Shown here in pieces: positions 35,369 through 44,189 of a DNA stretch of 64,000 nt (position 1 is the stretch's first letter; the number at the start of each line of letters is the position of its first letter). The notes under the pieces are model-generated. The model was not told where the DNA came from and ran no database searches. It saw only the letters and a program-made list of their open reading frames with translations. The position numbers were made by a program, and so were the translations under genes. This DNA is from Halogeometricum rufum. GTDB lineage: Archaea; Halobacteriota; Halobacteria; Halobacteriales; Haloferacaceae. The stretch is taken from assembly GCF_900112175.1 (NCBI RefSeq), contig NZ_FOYT01000003.1, forward strand, positions 1 to 64,000, read 5' to 3'.

Positions 35369-36451
35369 TCACGATTCGTCCGTCGTGGTTCCCTCTCGAT
35401 CGATATTTCTGAGCAGCCCTCGAATGTACCCCGCGGTGTACGCCCGGGCACGAGGGCCGCCCTTCGGATACCCGTCCATCGATTCCGAGTTCGGCTCGTC
35501 CCAACTCACATCCCCGTTCACACGAGGGACGTGGTCTGGATTGACCGAACCCTTGAACCCGACTTCCTTGAGCGCCCTGATGACTGACGTCTCGTCGTAG
35601 TTACTCCGCGGATCGTCCAAGAACGTCTCCGTGAATCGGGGGACGGTTCCGATAACATCTCGGAAATGAACGAACACTATCTCGTCTCGTTCTCCGAAGT
35701 GGCGAACGACGTCTACGACGTCCTCGCCCATCTCCGAGAAGCACCCCAGACAGAGTTTTATCCCGTGACTGGGGCTTTCGGTGATGTCCATCGCCCGTTC
35801 GAAGTGGTCGCGATTCCGGAGCAGTGATGCCGTTCCGTCCAGTTTCTCGTAGAGTGGTGGGTCAGCGGGGTGGACTGCCAATCGTACGCCTTCCTCTTCG
35901 GCGACGGGGACGATTTCGTCGAGGAACATCTGGTAGTTTCTCCACAGTTCCTCTTCGCTGACGTCGTGCTTCGTCTTTTCGTCGTTCCTGACGGTGTCCT
36001 CCTCGTCGAAACTCGCCGCACGGGCACCGCCTCTGACACGTTCTTCGTGGGTGGTCCTCTGAACCTCGCCCGCCATCCACTTATATCCGAGTATCGGGAT
36101 ATCCGCCCGCCCAAGATTTCGCGTGAGTTCGACGAGCGAATTCATCTGATTCCACTTTCCGGGTTCGTCGAACAGTATCTTATCGTACGCCGAAATCGGA
36201 ATCGAGTGGAGTCCGGAAAATCGCAGGCCGGCGTCCGTCAAGCGTTGGTTCAGCCTCTCCAGTCTCTCGACGGAAGGGACGTGGTCTTCGCCGAACTGTA
36301 GGGTTTCAGGGCTCGAACCGGCCGGTTCCGGGTCGACGTACACGTCAGAAACGCCGATCTGTCTTAAGTAAGCGAGGCGCGCGTCCGTGAGAACCTTTGT
36401 TCGCATCCCCAGTCGAATCGACTCTTCTGCTCTCATCGAATCAGCTCCCAT
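35369..36451 (-). CDS. Mannonate dehydratase-like protein A (UxuA fold)
   Basis: This 360-residue TIM-barrel protein resembles UxuA. The metal ligands are recognisable: His in LAVHPADPPLYE, Cys in GIKLCLGCFSEMGEDV, His in IVFVHFRDV and Asp in NPDHVPRVNGD. Classical UxuA has LCxGxLG and PDHG at these places, so this is a divergent clade. It probably dehydrates an aldonate or epimerises a related acid. Start ATG 36451 is fixed by a TATA box 26 nt upstream; an ATG at 36436 is the alternative. A paralogue with the same motifs is at 45091-46152. Between residues about 148 and 185 is a charged insertion. Confidence 0.83.
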   Translation of the reverse strand: MGADSMRAEESIRLGMRTKVLTDARLAYLRQIGVSDVYVDPEPAGSSPETLQFGEDHVPSVERLERLNQRLTDAGLRFSGLHSIPISAYDKILFDEPGKWNQMNSLVELTRNLGRADIPILGYKWMAGEVQRTTHEERVRGGARAASFDEEDTVRNDEKTKHDVSEEELWRNYQMFLDEIVPVAEEEGVRLAVHPADPPLYEKLDGTASLLRNRDHFERAMDITESPSHGIKLCLGCFSEMGEDVVDVVRHFGERDEIVFVHFRDVIGTVPRFTETFLDDPRSNYDETSVIRALKEVGFKGSVNPDHVPRVNGDVSWDEPNSESMDGYPKGGPRARAYTAGYIRGLLRNIDREGTTTDES

Positions 36452-36473
36452 AGCGAGATGTTCCCCTGAACGA

Positions 36474-36481
36474 TATATAAA
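36474..36481 (-). promoter_or_regulatory. TATA box of UxuA-like gene A
   Basis: The minus strand reads TTTATATA centred 26 nt from ATG 36451. This strong box decides the start of the gene. Confidence 0.72.
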
Positions 36482-36593
36482 TCCCCACTCCATCGTTCCA
36501 CTCGAATGTACCACGTATATTCGAGACTATCGCCTCTCAGCGGCGGAGGTCTGGAGTCTCTGACCCGTTTCTTGGTCCGGAACGAACATATGA

Positions 36594-37064
36594 TCAGAGC
36601 GAACTATCGCGCTCGATCGGCGGTTCGAGCGGGTAACCTCGACCTTCGTAGTCGAATCCCCCGAGTTCATGACGGTCTAGGTCAGGACTCTGTGGTGCCG
36701 CGTAGTAGGCTCTGATCTCTCTGATGAGGCCGGTTTCGGGGTCGAACTCGTACCACTCGTCTCCCCGAAGCACCGTCCCCTCTTTCGTCTTGAAGTGCGT
36801 CCATTCCATTACCGCCTTCGCGTTCTCGGGGTCGGTCAGGACGCTGTCAACCGTCCAGACGGACCCGATGGTCTCGACGGCCTCCGACCAGCGTTCGCCG
36901 ATCGTCCGTCCTCCCTCGAAGGGCCCTCTGTACATCCCCGGAGGAAAGTAGTGGACGGCGTCGTCGGTGAAGTACGACGCGACGGCCTCGACGTCGCCCG
37001 CGTTGCAGGCTTCGAAGTAGTCGCGCATCGTCTGTTCCATCGTCTCGTGCGTGAGTTCGGTCAT
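36594..37064 (-). CDS. SnoaL-like/NTF2-fold protein
   Basis: This 156-residue protein has a cone-shaped NTF2 fold pattern: an N-terminal helix pair with YFEACNAGDVEAVASYFTDD, then VHYFPPGMYRGPFEGGRTIG, KAVMEWTHFKTKEG, and a C-terminal EIRAYYAAPQSP. SnoaL relatives include polyketide cyclases, isomerases and dehydratases, so it could act on a small hydroxy-acid or lactone intermediate. It lies between the DapA-like and UxuA-like genes of the island. The exact reaction cannot be read. Confidence 0.8.
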   Translation of the reverse strand: MTELTHETMEQTMRDYFEACNAGDVEAVASYFTDDAVHYFPPGMYRGPFEGGRTIGERWSEAVETIGSVWTVDSVLTDPENAKAVMEWTHFKTKEGTVLRGDEWYEFDPETGLIREIRAYYAAPQSPDLDRHELGGFDYEGRGYPLEPPIERDSSL

Positions 37065-37140
37065 CGTTATCGTGTCTGAATTGTCGTCGTTCTGGTCGTT
37101 TCCCGTTACTGTGCGGCAGATTCGGTCGGAGTCGGTCGTC

Positions 37141-38070
37141 TCAGAGCGTATCGTCGATGAACGATTCGAGGTCCTCGTAGAGGTCTCTCGCGCGTTCGTA
37201 CTCGCGGTCTGAGAGCTCGACGAGGGGCTCCCGGACGCGACCCCCGGTGAGTCCGGCGAACTCCATCCCCGCTTTCACCGCCGGGATGCTGTTTCCGACG
37301 GGGAGCGTGTTTCCCTCTCCGGGTTCGTGGCGAAACCGCATGTATGGCGATGTCGCGTCTCGAATCCGGCGTGCCAACCCCGTGTCGTCGCGTTCGAGTG
37401 CGTCGAAGAGGGCGCGCCCGATTCTCGGCTCGAAGTTCCCGATTCCCGACGCCATCCCTTCTGCGCCCTCGTAGTAGAGGGCGATCGCGTGCAGTTCACC
37501 CAGTCCGTTTATCCAGACGACGTCGTCGCTCCCCGCTTCGACGGCCGCCGAGAACGTGGGAAGGTCCTCCAGCGTCCATTTGATGCCGATGACGCTCTCC
37601 AGTTCCGTGAGGTCGGCGAGGAAGCCGACCGAGGGGTCGAATCCCCGAATGTAGGGGACGAGCGGAATATCGACGGCCTCGCCGATTCGACCGTAGTACG
37701 AGAGCAGTCCTCGTTCGTGTTTGTACGTGTGGTGCGGCGGCATTACGAGGAGGACGTCCACGCCGACGTCCTCGAACTTGGCTCCGAGTTCCCTCGCCGC
37801 CTTCGTGCTGCCTCCGACACCGGCCATCACGCAGGCGTTCGCGGGAAGCGCGTTCACGCTCGTTTCCGTTACTGCGATACGCTCCTCGTGTGACAGCGAG
37901 TGGTACTCGCTGACGTTCGAGCAGGCGAACAGCGTGTCGATGCCCTGCTCGGCGATCGCGTGCGCGTTCGCCGCGAGTGCGTCGTGGTCGACCGAGAGTG
38001 AGTCATTGAACGGCGTCACGAGCCCGGTTATCGCGTCTCGCAAGTGGTGTCTGACTTCGTTCCTGTCCAT
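37141..38070 (-). CDS. DapA-family lyase A (dihydrodipicolinate synthase-like)
   Basis: This 309-residue TIM-barrel protein has the class I lysine Lys164 in VIGIKWTLED and Tyr140 in VPYIRGFDPS. The substrate loop that reads GTTGE in DapA and AGGTGEF in KDG dehydratase is here CSNVSEYHSLS. It therefore belongs to a divergent branch, shared with the protein at 49140-50078 (41 ANISEYHALS-like loop and YVRGFDPS). In context it should dehydrate/decarboxylate or cleave a 2-keto-3-deoxy acid. Leaderless start at 38070 is supported by a TATA box at 38092-38100. Confidence 0.87.
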   Translation of the reverse strand: MDRNEVRHHLRDAITGLVTPFNDSLSVDHDALAANAHAIAEQGIDTLFACSNVSEYHSLSHEERIAVTETSVNALPANACVMAGVGGSTKAARELGAKFEDVGVDVLLVMPPHHTYKHERGLLSYYGRIGEAVDIPLVPYIRGFDPSVGFLADLTELESVIGIKWTLEDLPTFSAAVEAGSDDVVWINGLGELHAIALYYEGAEGMASGIGNFEPRIGRALFDALERDDTGLARRIRDATSPYMRFRHEPGEGNTLPVGNSIPAVKAGMEFAGLTGGRVREPLVELSDREYERARDLYEDLESFIDDTL

Positions 38071-38091
38071 GTACGGTATGTGTGAGCATGT

Positions 38092-38100
38092 GACTTAACG
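38092..38100 (-). promoter_or_regulatory. TATA box of DapA-like gene A
   Basis: The minus strand reads CGTTAAGTC, centred 26 nt from ATG 38070. Confidence 0.6.
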
Positions 38101-38182
38101 TTTGATGTAGTCCCGCGCGCCGTCGAGGTGGCACGTGGCGCGCCGCCGTGGCAGACTCTCGGAAACGAGATGGAGAGGCGGG

Positions 38183-39013
38183 TTACGACATGGCGAACGC
38201 GTTACCGATGTACCGACGAGCGATTAGGTAGAGTACGAGCGGCGGCGTCCCCATGATTATCGTCGCGGCCATCATGCGACTCCAGAGAATCTGTTCGCCT
38301 GAGTGGACCGTCTTGTACAGCGCGACCGGGGCGGTCTTCGGTCCGAGGTTGTTGGTGAGGACATTCGAGAACAGGAAGTCGTTCCACCCAGAGAGGAACG
38401 ATAGGAAGCCGACCGCTATGATGGCTGGCCCCGCAAGCGGGAGGATCACCCGGATGAACGCCTGAAACTGGGTGAGTCCGTACATCTGAGCCGCCTCTTC
38501 GAGGTTGTCAGGAAGCCCCTCGAAGAAGTCGCGGAGGACCCAGAGTGCGAACGGTGTGACGAACGCCTGATAGGCCACCCAGAGCCCCGGAATCGTGTTG
38601 TAGAGCCCGTACTGAATCCACCAGTCGGTGTACGGAATCACCAGAATGATGTACGGGAACAACAGCGACCCGATTATGAGGTAGAACCCGAGTTCCTTCC
38701 CCGGGAAATCCTTCCGTCCGAACGCGTACGCGCCCGGAATCGAGATGAGAAGCGAGAGGACTGCCGTTCCCAGTCCCACGATGAAACTGGTGATGAGCGG
38801 CCCCCCTAGGTCGGCGAAAGCGTTCTCCCACGCCGTCAGCGTCGGGTTCACCGGAATCAGGTTGTAACTGCTGAAGATGGCCTCCGGAGACTTGAACGAC
38901 GAGAAGACGACGATGAAGTACGGTATCAGTATTATTCCGACTAGGAAGAGGATGACCGCGTAGCTCGAAGCGGTCCAGAACCAATCGGACGCGGACCGGT
39001 TGTGAGCGCTCAT
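38183..39013 (-). CDS. Sugar-acid ABC transporter permease (MalG type)
   Basis: This 276-residue protein has six transmembrane helices and the EAA loop EEAAQMYGLTQFQAFIRVILP. It is the second permease of a CUT1-type importer; its start overlaps the preceding permease stop by 4 bp (ATGA). Companion genes are the other permease (39010), the lipoprotein (40062) and the ATPase (41706). The adjoining uronate genes suggest uptake of uronates or short oligouronides. Confidence 0.92.
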   Translation of the reverse strand: MSAHNRSASDWFWTASSYAVILFLVGIILIPYFIVVFSSFKSPEAIFSSYNLIPVNPTLTAWENAFADLGGPLITSFIVGLGTAVLSLLISIPGAYAFGRKDFPGKELGFYLIIGSLLFPYIILVIPYTDWWIQYGLYNTIPGLWVAYQAFVTPFALWVLRDFFEGLPDNLEEAAQMYGLTQFQAFIRVILPLAGPAIIAVGFLSFLSGWNDFLFSNVLTNNLGPKTAPVALYKTVHSGEQILWSRMMAATIIMGTPPLVLYLIARRYIGNAFAMS

Positions 39014-39945
39014 GCGACCTCACCTCCTCGCTGCTGTCGGAACTCACGGATGAACACGAACGTGAACCCGATAGTGAGGACGAACAAGATGACTCCGACG
39101 GTGAACGCCAGTCCGAGGTCCCCCTGCGTGAGCGTGAACCGGTACAGGAGGATAGCAAGAATCGACGACTCGTACCCCGGTCCGCCCTGCGTCATCTGGA
39201 GCGGCTGAGAGACCTTCACGAGGTTCCGGATGATTCGGAGGCTGATGGCGATGAGCATCGCGCTTTTCATATAGGGGAGGGTGACGTACCGGAAGCGCTG
39301 GAGCCGGTTCGCGCCGTACACCTCGGCCGTTTCGTAGTGTTCGTCCGGGATGCTCTGTATCGACGCGATGAAGATGAGATACATGAACTGCCAGAACGTC
39401 CACGACCCGACGAGAGTGACGACGGTGATGGCCGACGACCCGTCGATTCCCCAGTAGATGGGGCTGTCAAGGATACCCCAGCTCGTGAGCCAGCCGAACA
39501 CTGGGCCGTAGTTCGGGTTGAGGATGTATAGCCAGATGGTCCCGGTCACGACCGGCGGCATGGTGTACGGGATGAGGAACATCCCGTCTGCCAAGTCGTC
39601 GAATCGCTTGAGCTTCCGAACGGACAGCGTCGCCGCGAGTGCGAGCGCGAACTGGATTATCGTCATCGACATGTAGATGAGTGTCGCTCGCACCGACACC
39701 CAGAACGTGTCCCACTCGAAGACGTAGACGTAGTTGCTGAGACCGGTCCACTCGTGCTGACCGAAGGCTGGCCAGACGTGGAAACTCATCCAGATGCCCC
39801 GCAGGAACGGGAACCATACGACGAGTAGTAAGAACAGGAGCGTCGGTGCGAACAGGAGATACGAGAGCCAGTGCTCCTGTACCGCGTCCCGAGCGGTACG
39901 GTACGATTCGCGAGGTAGGCCGATTCGTGTGAACGTCTCTAACAT
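39010..39945 (-). CDS. Sugar-acid ABC transporter permease (MalF/UgpA type)
   Basis: This 311-residue protein has six transmembrane helices and the EAA loop ETAEVYGANRLQRFRYVTLP. It pairs with the MalG-type permease through a 4-bp gene overlap. It lies 116 bp downstream of the solute-binding protein gene, without a clear promoter of its own, so I place it in the same transcript. Confidence 0.92.
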   Translation of the reverse strand: MLETFTRIGLPRESYRTARDAVQEHWLSYLLFAPTLLFLLLVVWFPFLRGIWMSFHVWPAFGQHEWTGLSNYVYVFEWDTFWVSVRATLIYMSMTIIQFALALAATLSVRKLKRFDDLADGMFLIPYTMPPVVTGTIWLYILNPNYGPVFGWLTSWGILDSPIYWGIDGSSAITVVTLVGSWTFWQFMYLIFIASIQSIPDEHYETAEVYGANRLQRFRYVTLPYMKSAMLIAISLRIIRNLVKVSQPLQMTQGGPGYESSILAILLYRFTLTQGDLGLAFTVGVILFVLTIGFTFVFIREFRQQRGGEVA

Positions 39946-40061
39946 GTTATCAGTCTGAAATACAGCGGGGGTTACCCCACTCCGAATACGTGTTCTGCGT
40001 GCGTTTCGATGTCATACCACAATGTGTCTCCTGGTCACGGACTAATAAATGTGGAGGTCCC

Positions 40062-41558
40062 TCACCGACTGAAGACCTGTTGTCGGATCTGGCTTGCGGC
40101 CTGATTGCACGCTTCCTCGGGCGAGAGTTCGCCTGTCATCGCCTGCTGGAATATCGGACCGGAGATGTTGTACTGGACGGCGGCCATCTCGGGGAACGCC
40201 TGCCAGCCGTACTCCGACTCCTCGGCGATGGCAATCCCCGCTTCCACGGCGTTGTTCTTCAGCGTCGGGCTCTCTTCCCACGCGTTCCGGTTGAACGGGA
40301 GCAGACCCCACTTCGTGAACGCCTTCTTCTGCACTTCGGTACTCAGCATCGTGTCGATGAACTCGATACCGGCCTGTCGTTGGCGTTCCCACTTGGCGGA
40401 CGACACGTTCGGCGGCTTCGAGCCCAGAGCCAGCGCCGTGGCGTTGAACTCGCCGCGGAACCCGGACTCGCCTTTCCAACTCGCGCCGTACCGCAGCGTC
40501 CCGTTTTCGAGCATGTCGGGTGCCAAGTTCGAGAGCAGACCGTAGTTGAGCATCCCGACCTGACTCATGCTCGCCCTGCCGTCGGCGAGGAAGCGACAGG
40601 CGTCCTCGTCGGACGTCGTCGCCGAGTTCTCCGCGGAGAGACCCATCTCCCGGTATATTTCGACCTGTCGGCGCAGGGATGTCTTCCACGCGTCCGAGTC
40701 GAGGTGCGTGTCCGACCAGTCGGCGTTGACGTACAGTCCCTGCTCTCCACCGATCGCGTGAGCCCACGTCGGCGATATCTCGTCCATCAGGTCACCCGGC
40801 GCACCGTGGACCTGGAACCCGATGTCACCCGGCCCGTCCTTCTGGAGCGTTTTCGCGATGTCGATCAGTTCGTCGTAGTTCTTCGGCGGGAAGTCGGTCT
40901 CGATGTCGAGTCCGGCTTCCTCGAAGTGGTCCGCGCGGGCCACGAACGGTTCTTGCATCACGAACCCGAGAAGCGCCGTCTTGAGTTTGTTGTCCTCGAA
41001 GCCGCGGTAGATGTTCTCGACGACGGGCTGTGCCCACTCGGTTCCCGACACCACATCGTCGCTCAACTGGTCGAGGACCGATCCCCATGGCGTGACGTAC
41101 CCTGCGTCGATGAGACCTCCGATTCGAGAGGGTGCGGTCTGGTACAGCGTCGGAATCTGGCCCTGCGCCATCCGCTGTCGCCAGTTCCCGTTCTGGACGT
41201 TCGAGACGGTCTCTTTGATCCACTGGACGCTGTTGCCGGTTCGCTGCTCGTACGCCTTGATGGTCTCGTCCAGGAACTGCTCTGCGACTTTGGACTGCCC
41301 GTGCAAGGTTGTCCACAGCGTTATCGTGGTCCCGTTCGCGTTCTTCTCGCTCCCGCCCGTGGTGGCAGTTCCTCCGCCCCCACTGGCGTCTGTCGTCCCA
41401 CCGTTACCGCTACCGCCGTTCCCTCCGGCGCAGCCGGCGAGCCCCGCAACGCCCGCCACACCGAGAGACTTCAACGCTCGACGACGTGAGATGCCGAGCG
41501 TGGCGTTGGTCGAGTTGCTACTGTATCCGGTCGCCTCACTGTTGCCATTGTTTGGCAT
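40062..41558 (-). CDS. Sugar-acid ABC transporter solute-binding lipoprotein (Tat-exported)
   Basis: This 498-residue protein carries a twin-arginine signal (GISRRRALKSLGVAGVAGLA) with lipobox Cys43, then a Gly/Ser/Thr linker (44-75) and an SBP family-1 domain. The longer N-terminal region before the RR pair (24 residues) is unusual compared with the galactoside lipoprotein at 10550. Its promoter box TTTTATTAATG lies 28 nt upstream. It should bind the imported uronate-containing sugar at the cell surface. Confidence 0.93.
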   Translation of the reverse strand: MPNNGNSEATGYSSNSTNATLGISRRRALKSLGVAGVAGLAGCAGGNGGSGNGGTTDASGGGGTATTGGSEKNANGTTITLWTTLHGQSKVAEQFLDETIKAYEQRTGNSVQWIKETVSNVQNGNWRQRMAQGQIPTLYQTAPSRIGGLIDAGYVTPWGSVLDQLSDDVVSGTEWAQPVVENIYRGFEDNKLKTALLGFVMQEPFVARADHFEEAGLDIETDFPPKNYDELIDIAKTLQKDGPGDIGFQVHGAPGDLMDEISPTWAHAIGGEQGLYVNADWSDTHLDSDAWKTSLRRQVEIYREMGLSAENSATTSDEDACRFLADGRASMSQVGMLNYGLLSNLAPDMLENGTLRYGASWKGESGFRGEFNATALALGSKPPNVSSAKWERQRQAGIEFIDTMLSTEVQKKAFTKWGLLPFNRNAWEESPTLKNNAVEAGIAIAEESEYGWQAFPEMAAVQYNISGPIFQQAMTGELSPEEACNQAASQIRQQVFSR

Positions 41559-41580
41559 GCTATCGTGTCTCTTTCGTGCA

Positions 41581-41591
41581 CATTAATAAAA
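41581..41591 (-). promoter_or_regulatory. TATA box of the solute-binding protein gene
   Basis: The minus strand reads TTTTATTAATG centred 28 nt before ATG 41558, consistent with a leaderless mRNA. Confidence 0.65.
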
Positions 41592-41705
41592 CTATCTGAA
41601 ATATATCTTATATTCGGCGAACAGACGGAGGCGGCAACGGAGTGGCGGTGTTCGCGAGCGCGCAGTCGAAGAAGGGGCAGGGGTCACGGAGCGTCGACTC
41701 GGCGG

Positions 41706-42845
41706 TCAGATAATTCGCTGTCCCCGTTCGTCGAATAGCCAGACGTTCTCGCGGTCGATGTCGACGGAGACCCGATCTCGCTCGCCCGACAGAACACCCT
41801 GATTGACCGTCGCTGCGAGGTTGATGCCGGACTCGGTGAGGTACACCGCGTCACGGGCGCCGTGCGGTTCGACCAGTTCGACGTCCGCTTCGAACAGCGA
41901 CGTCTCCGGCTGGAGGTCGAGGTGTTCGGGGCGGACAGCGAGCGTCAACCGGTCGCCTCGACTGACGTTCGCCGACTGCGCTGCGCTTTCGGCGAACTCG
42001 ACGTCGAACAGGTCTGTCGAGACGACGAGGCCGTCCGACGTGTCGGTCACGCTACCTTCCAGTTCGTTGATGGAGGGTGAGCCGATGAATCGGGCGACGA
42101 ACACGTTCTCCGGGTCGTTGTATATCTCGTGTGGGTTGCCGACCTGCTGGATGTGACCGTCGTCCATGACGACGATTTTGTCACCCAGCGTCATCGCCTC
42201 TTCCTGGTCGTGCGTGACGAATATCATCGCCGTCCCGAGTTTACGCTGGAGACGCTTCACCTCGGTCCGCATCTGGTCGCGCAGTTGGGCGTCGAGCGCC
42301 GAGAACGGTTCGTCGAGCAGGAACGCGGCCGGGTTCATCACCATCGCTCGCCCGAGACTGACGCGCTGTTGTTGCCCTCCCGAGAGCGCTGACGGCTTTC
42401 TGTCGAGCAGTTCACCGATGTCCAGCATCTCCGCCACCTCCTCGACTCGTTCTCGTTTCTCCTCCTTCGAGAGGTCGGTCTTCATGTCGAGCCCGAATCG
42501 GATGTTCTCACGCACGCTGAGGTGCGGGAAGAGCGCGATCGACTGAAAGACGAACGCGAGGTCCCGGTCTTTCGGTTTGTCCGTCGTCACGTCCTCCCCG
42601 TCGATGCGAATACTCCCGTCATCGGGTTGTTCGAGTCCGGAGATACAGCGGAGCGTCGTCGTCTTCCCGCATCCCGACGGGCCGAGGAACACGACGAACT
42701 CGTCGGCCGCGATGTCGAGAGAGATGTCCTCGCACGCGACGACTTCCCCCTGATTGAAGGTCTTCCGTATGTTGTCGACCTCGATTCGACTGTCGGTAGA
42801 CTGTAGACTCGTCTGAGACCCGGACTCTGTTTGTTCTGCCGCCAT
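41706..42845 (-). CDS. Sugar-acid ABC transporter ATP-binding protein
   Basis: This 379-residue ATPase has Walker A GPSGCGKTTTLRC, Q-loop VFQSIALFPH, signature LSGGQQQRVSLGRA, Walker B FLLDEPFSALD and H-loop FVTHDQEEAM. A MalK-like C-terminal TOBE domain follows (about 235-375). The start is ATG 42845, 26 nt after a TATA box; a TTG three codons upstream is less likely. It is transcribed first in the minus-strand array and is divergent from the enolase-superfamily gene. A second importer ATPase, at 7493, serves the galactoside locus. Confidence 0.94.
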   Translation of the reverse strand: MAAEQTESGSQTSLQSTDSRIEVDNIRKTFNQGEVVACEDISLDIAADEFVVFLGPSGCGKTTTLRCISGLEQPDDGSIRIDGEDVTTDKPKDRDLAFVFQSIALFPHLSVRENIRFGLDMKTDLSKEEKRERVEEVAEMLDIGELLDRKPSALSGGQQQRVSLGRAMVMNPAAFLLDEPFSALDAQLRDQMRTEVKRLQRKLGTAMIFVTHDQEEAMTLGDKIVVMDDGHIQQVGNPHEIYNDPENVFVARFIGSPSINELEGSVTDTSDGLVVSTDLFDVEFAESAAQSANVSRGDRLTLAVRPEHLDLQPETSLFEADVELVEPHGARDAVYLTESGINLAATVNQGVLSGERDRVSVDIDRENVWLFDERGQRII

Positions 42846-42866
42846 AGTCGACAAGTCTCCTCATCG

Positions 42867-42875
42867 TTACTTAAG
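42867..42875 (-). promoter_or_regulatory. TATA box of the island ABC ATPase gene
   Basis: The minus strand reads CTTAAGTAA, centred 26 nt from ATG 42845. It decides that start. Confidence 0.6.
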
Positions 42876-42957
42876 TTTTGGCTCCGGCGTACCCCGCAGG
42901 TCGTCGGGTCGGAGCGTCACCGTCGCGGCTGATTGTCTGTCGACTGGACCCGACCAA

Positions 42958-42965
42958 AGTTATTT
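42958..42965 (+). promoter_or_regulatory. TATA box of enolase-superfamily gene 1
   Basis: AGTTATTT is centred 28-29 nt before ATG 42990. With the minus-strand box at 42867-42875 it makes a compact divergent promoter of about 145 bp. Confidence 0.6.
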
Positions 42966-42989
42966 CTCCGCATAGCATGAGGCCAACGC

Positions 42990-44150
42990 ATGGTAATCGA
43001 ATCAGTCGAAGCGATTCCGCTCGAGTACCGACTCCCGGACGGCCGTCGGTTCGGCGGTTCGCGGGGTATCACAGGAACTCGAAACGCGACGCTCGTACGC
43101 GTCGAAGCCAGCGACGGAACGGTCGGATGGGGTGAGGCGTTCGCGCCGCCCCGGTCGGTCGCCACGGTGGTCGAAGAAGTCGTCGCGGACTACGTCGTCG
43201 GGCGTGACCCCCGCAACGTCGAGACGTTGACGGCGGACGTCTACGCCGGTAGCTACCACTTCGGACGGGGGCCGCTCGTACACAGCGCCGTGAGCGGCGT
43301 GGACGTCGCGCTCTGGGACGTCATCGGCAAGCAGACCGGCCGCCCGGTCCACGAACTCCTCGGGGTGACCGAAGGCGTCGAGTTTCTGGAGGGGCGCGAC
43401 GCCACCTCGGTCGTTCCCTACGCCTCGACGATGTACATTACCGAGTGGGGAGAGGACCCCGCGGAGCCGATTCGTGACGCGGTGAACGAAGGGTTCGACG
43501 CGGCGAAGATCAAGATCGGACGCGGACTCGAAGACGACGTCGAGCGGGTGAAGACCGCGCGTGAACACCTCGGCGACGACGCGGACCTCATGGTCGATTT
43601 CAACGGCAACTACCGACCAAAGCAGGCTGCGCGCGTCATCGAGGCGCTCGAACCGTTCGACCTCACGTGGGTCGAAGAACCGGTTCCGCCGGAGAACGTC
43701 TCGGGATACCGCGACCTCGCGCGGTACACGAACGTTCCCTTGGCGGCGGGCGAGGCACACTACAGTCGCTTCGAGTTCAAACGGCTCGTCGACGACCGAC
43801 TCGTTGACGTCGTCCAGCCGAACATCGGCCACTGCGGTGGGTTCTCCGAGGCCAGATTCATCGCGAAACTCGCGACGACTGAGAACGTCACCGTCCGCCC
43901 CCACGTGTGGAACTCCGGCGTCGGGGTCGCGGCGGCCGTCCAGTTCGCCGCGAGCGTACCGACTTACCCGCACGCGGGCGCCAATCCCGACCCGATGCTG
44001 TTCGAATTCGACCGCAGCGAGAACCCGCTTCGCCACGAAATTCTCGAGGACCCCCTCGATCCGTCCGGCGGGGAACTCGCCGTCCCCGACGACCCCGGTA
44101 TCGGCGTGACCGTCGATACTGACGCCGTCGAGAGGTACCGCGTAGACTGA
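42990..44150 (+). CDS. Enolase-superfamily enzyme 1 (mandelate racemase/muconate lactonizing type)
   Basis: This 386-residue protein shows a full set of active-site residues: Lys173-x-Lys175 (AAKIKIG), metal ligands Asp203 (MVDFNGNY), Glu229 (WVEEPVPPEN) and Glu255 (AAGEAHYSR), and His305 (RPHVWNSG). The two lysines and the His fit a dehydratase, racemase or cycloisomerase on an acid sugar. Directly upstream of the uronate dehydrogenase gene, it is a good candidate for aldarate (glucarate or galactarate) dehydratase or aldarolactone cycloisomerase. It starts MVIESVEAIPLEYRLPD with a leaderless promoter. Confidence 0.88.
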   Translation: MVIESVEAIPLEYRLPDGRRFGGSRGITGTRNATLVRVEASDGTVGWGEAFAPPRSVATVVEEVVADYVVGRDPRNVETLTADVYAGSYHFGRGPLVHSAVSGVDVALWDVIGKQTGRPVHELLGVTEGVEFLEGRDATSVVPYASTMYITEWGEDPAEPIRDAVNEGFDAAKIKIGRGLEDDVERVKTAREHLGDDADLMVDFNGNYRPKQAARVIEALEPFDLTWVEEPVPPENVSGYRDLARYTNVPLAAGEAHYSRFEFKRLVDDRLVDVVQPNIGHCGGFSEARFIAKLATTENVTVRPHVWNSGVGVAAAVQFAASVPTYPHAGANPDPMLFEFDRSENPLRHEILEDPLDPSGGELAVPDDPGIGVTVDTDAVERYRVD

Positions 44151-44157
44151 CCCAAAC

Positions 44158-44165
44158 CGTTATCT
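44158..44165 (+). promoter_or_regulatory. TATA box of the uronate dehydrogenase gene
   Basis: CGTTATCT, centred 28 nt before ATG 44190, lies in the 39-bp gap after the enolase-superfamily gene. The downstream gene can therefore be transcribed on its own. Confidence 0.5.
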
Positions 44166-44189
44166 GGGCGTCCCCGGAACAGTTCTTTC

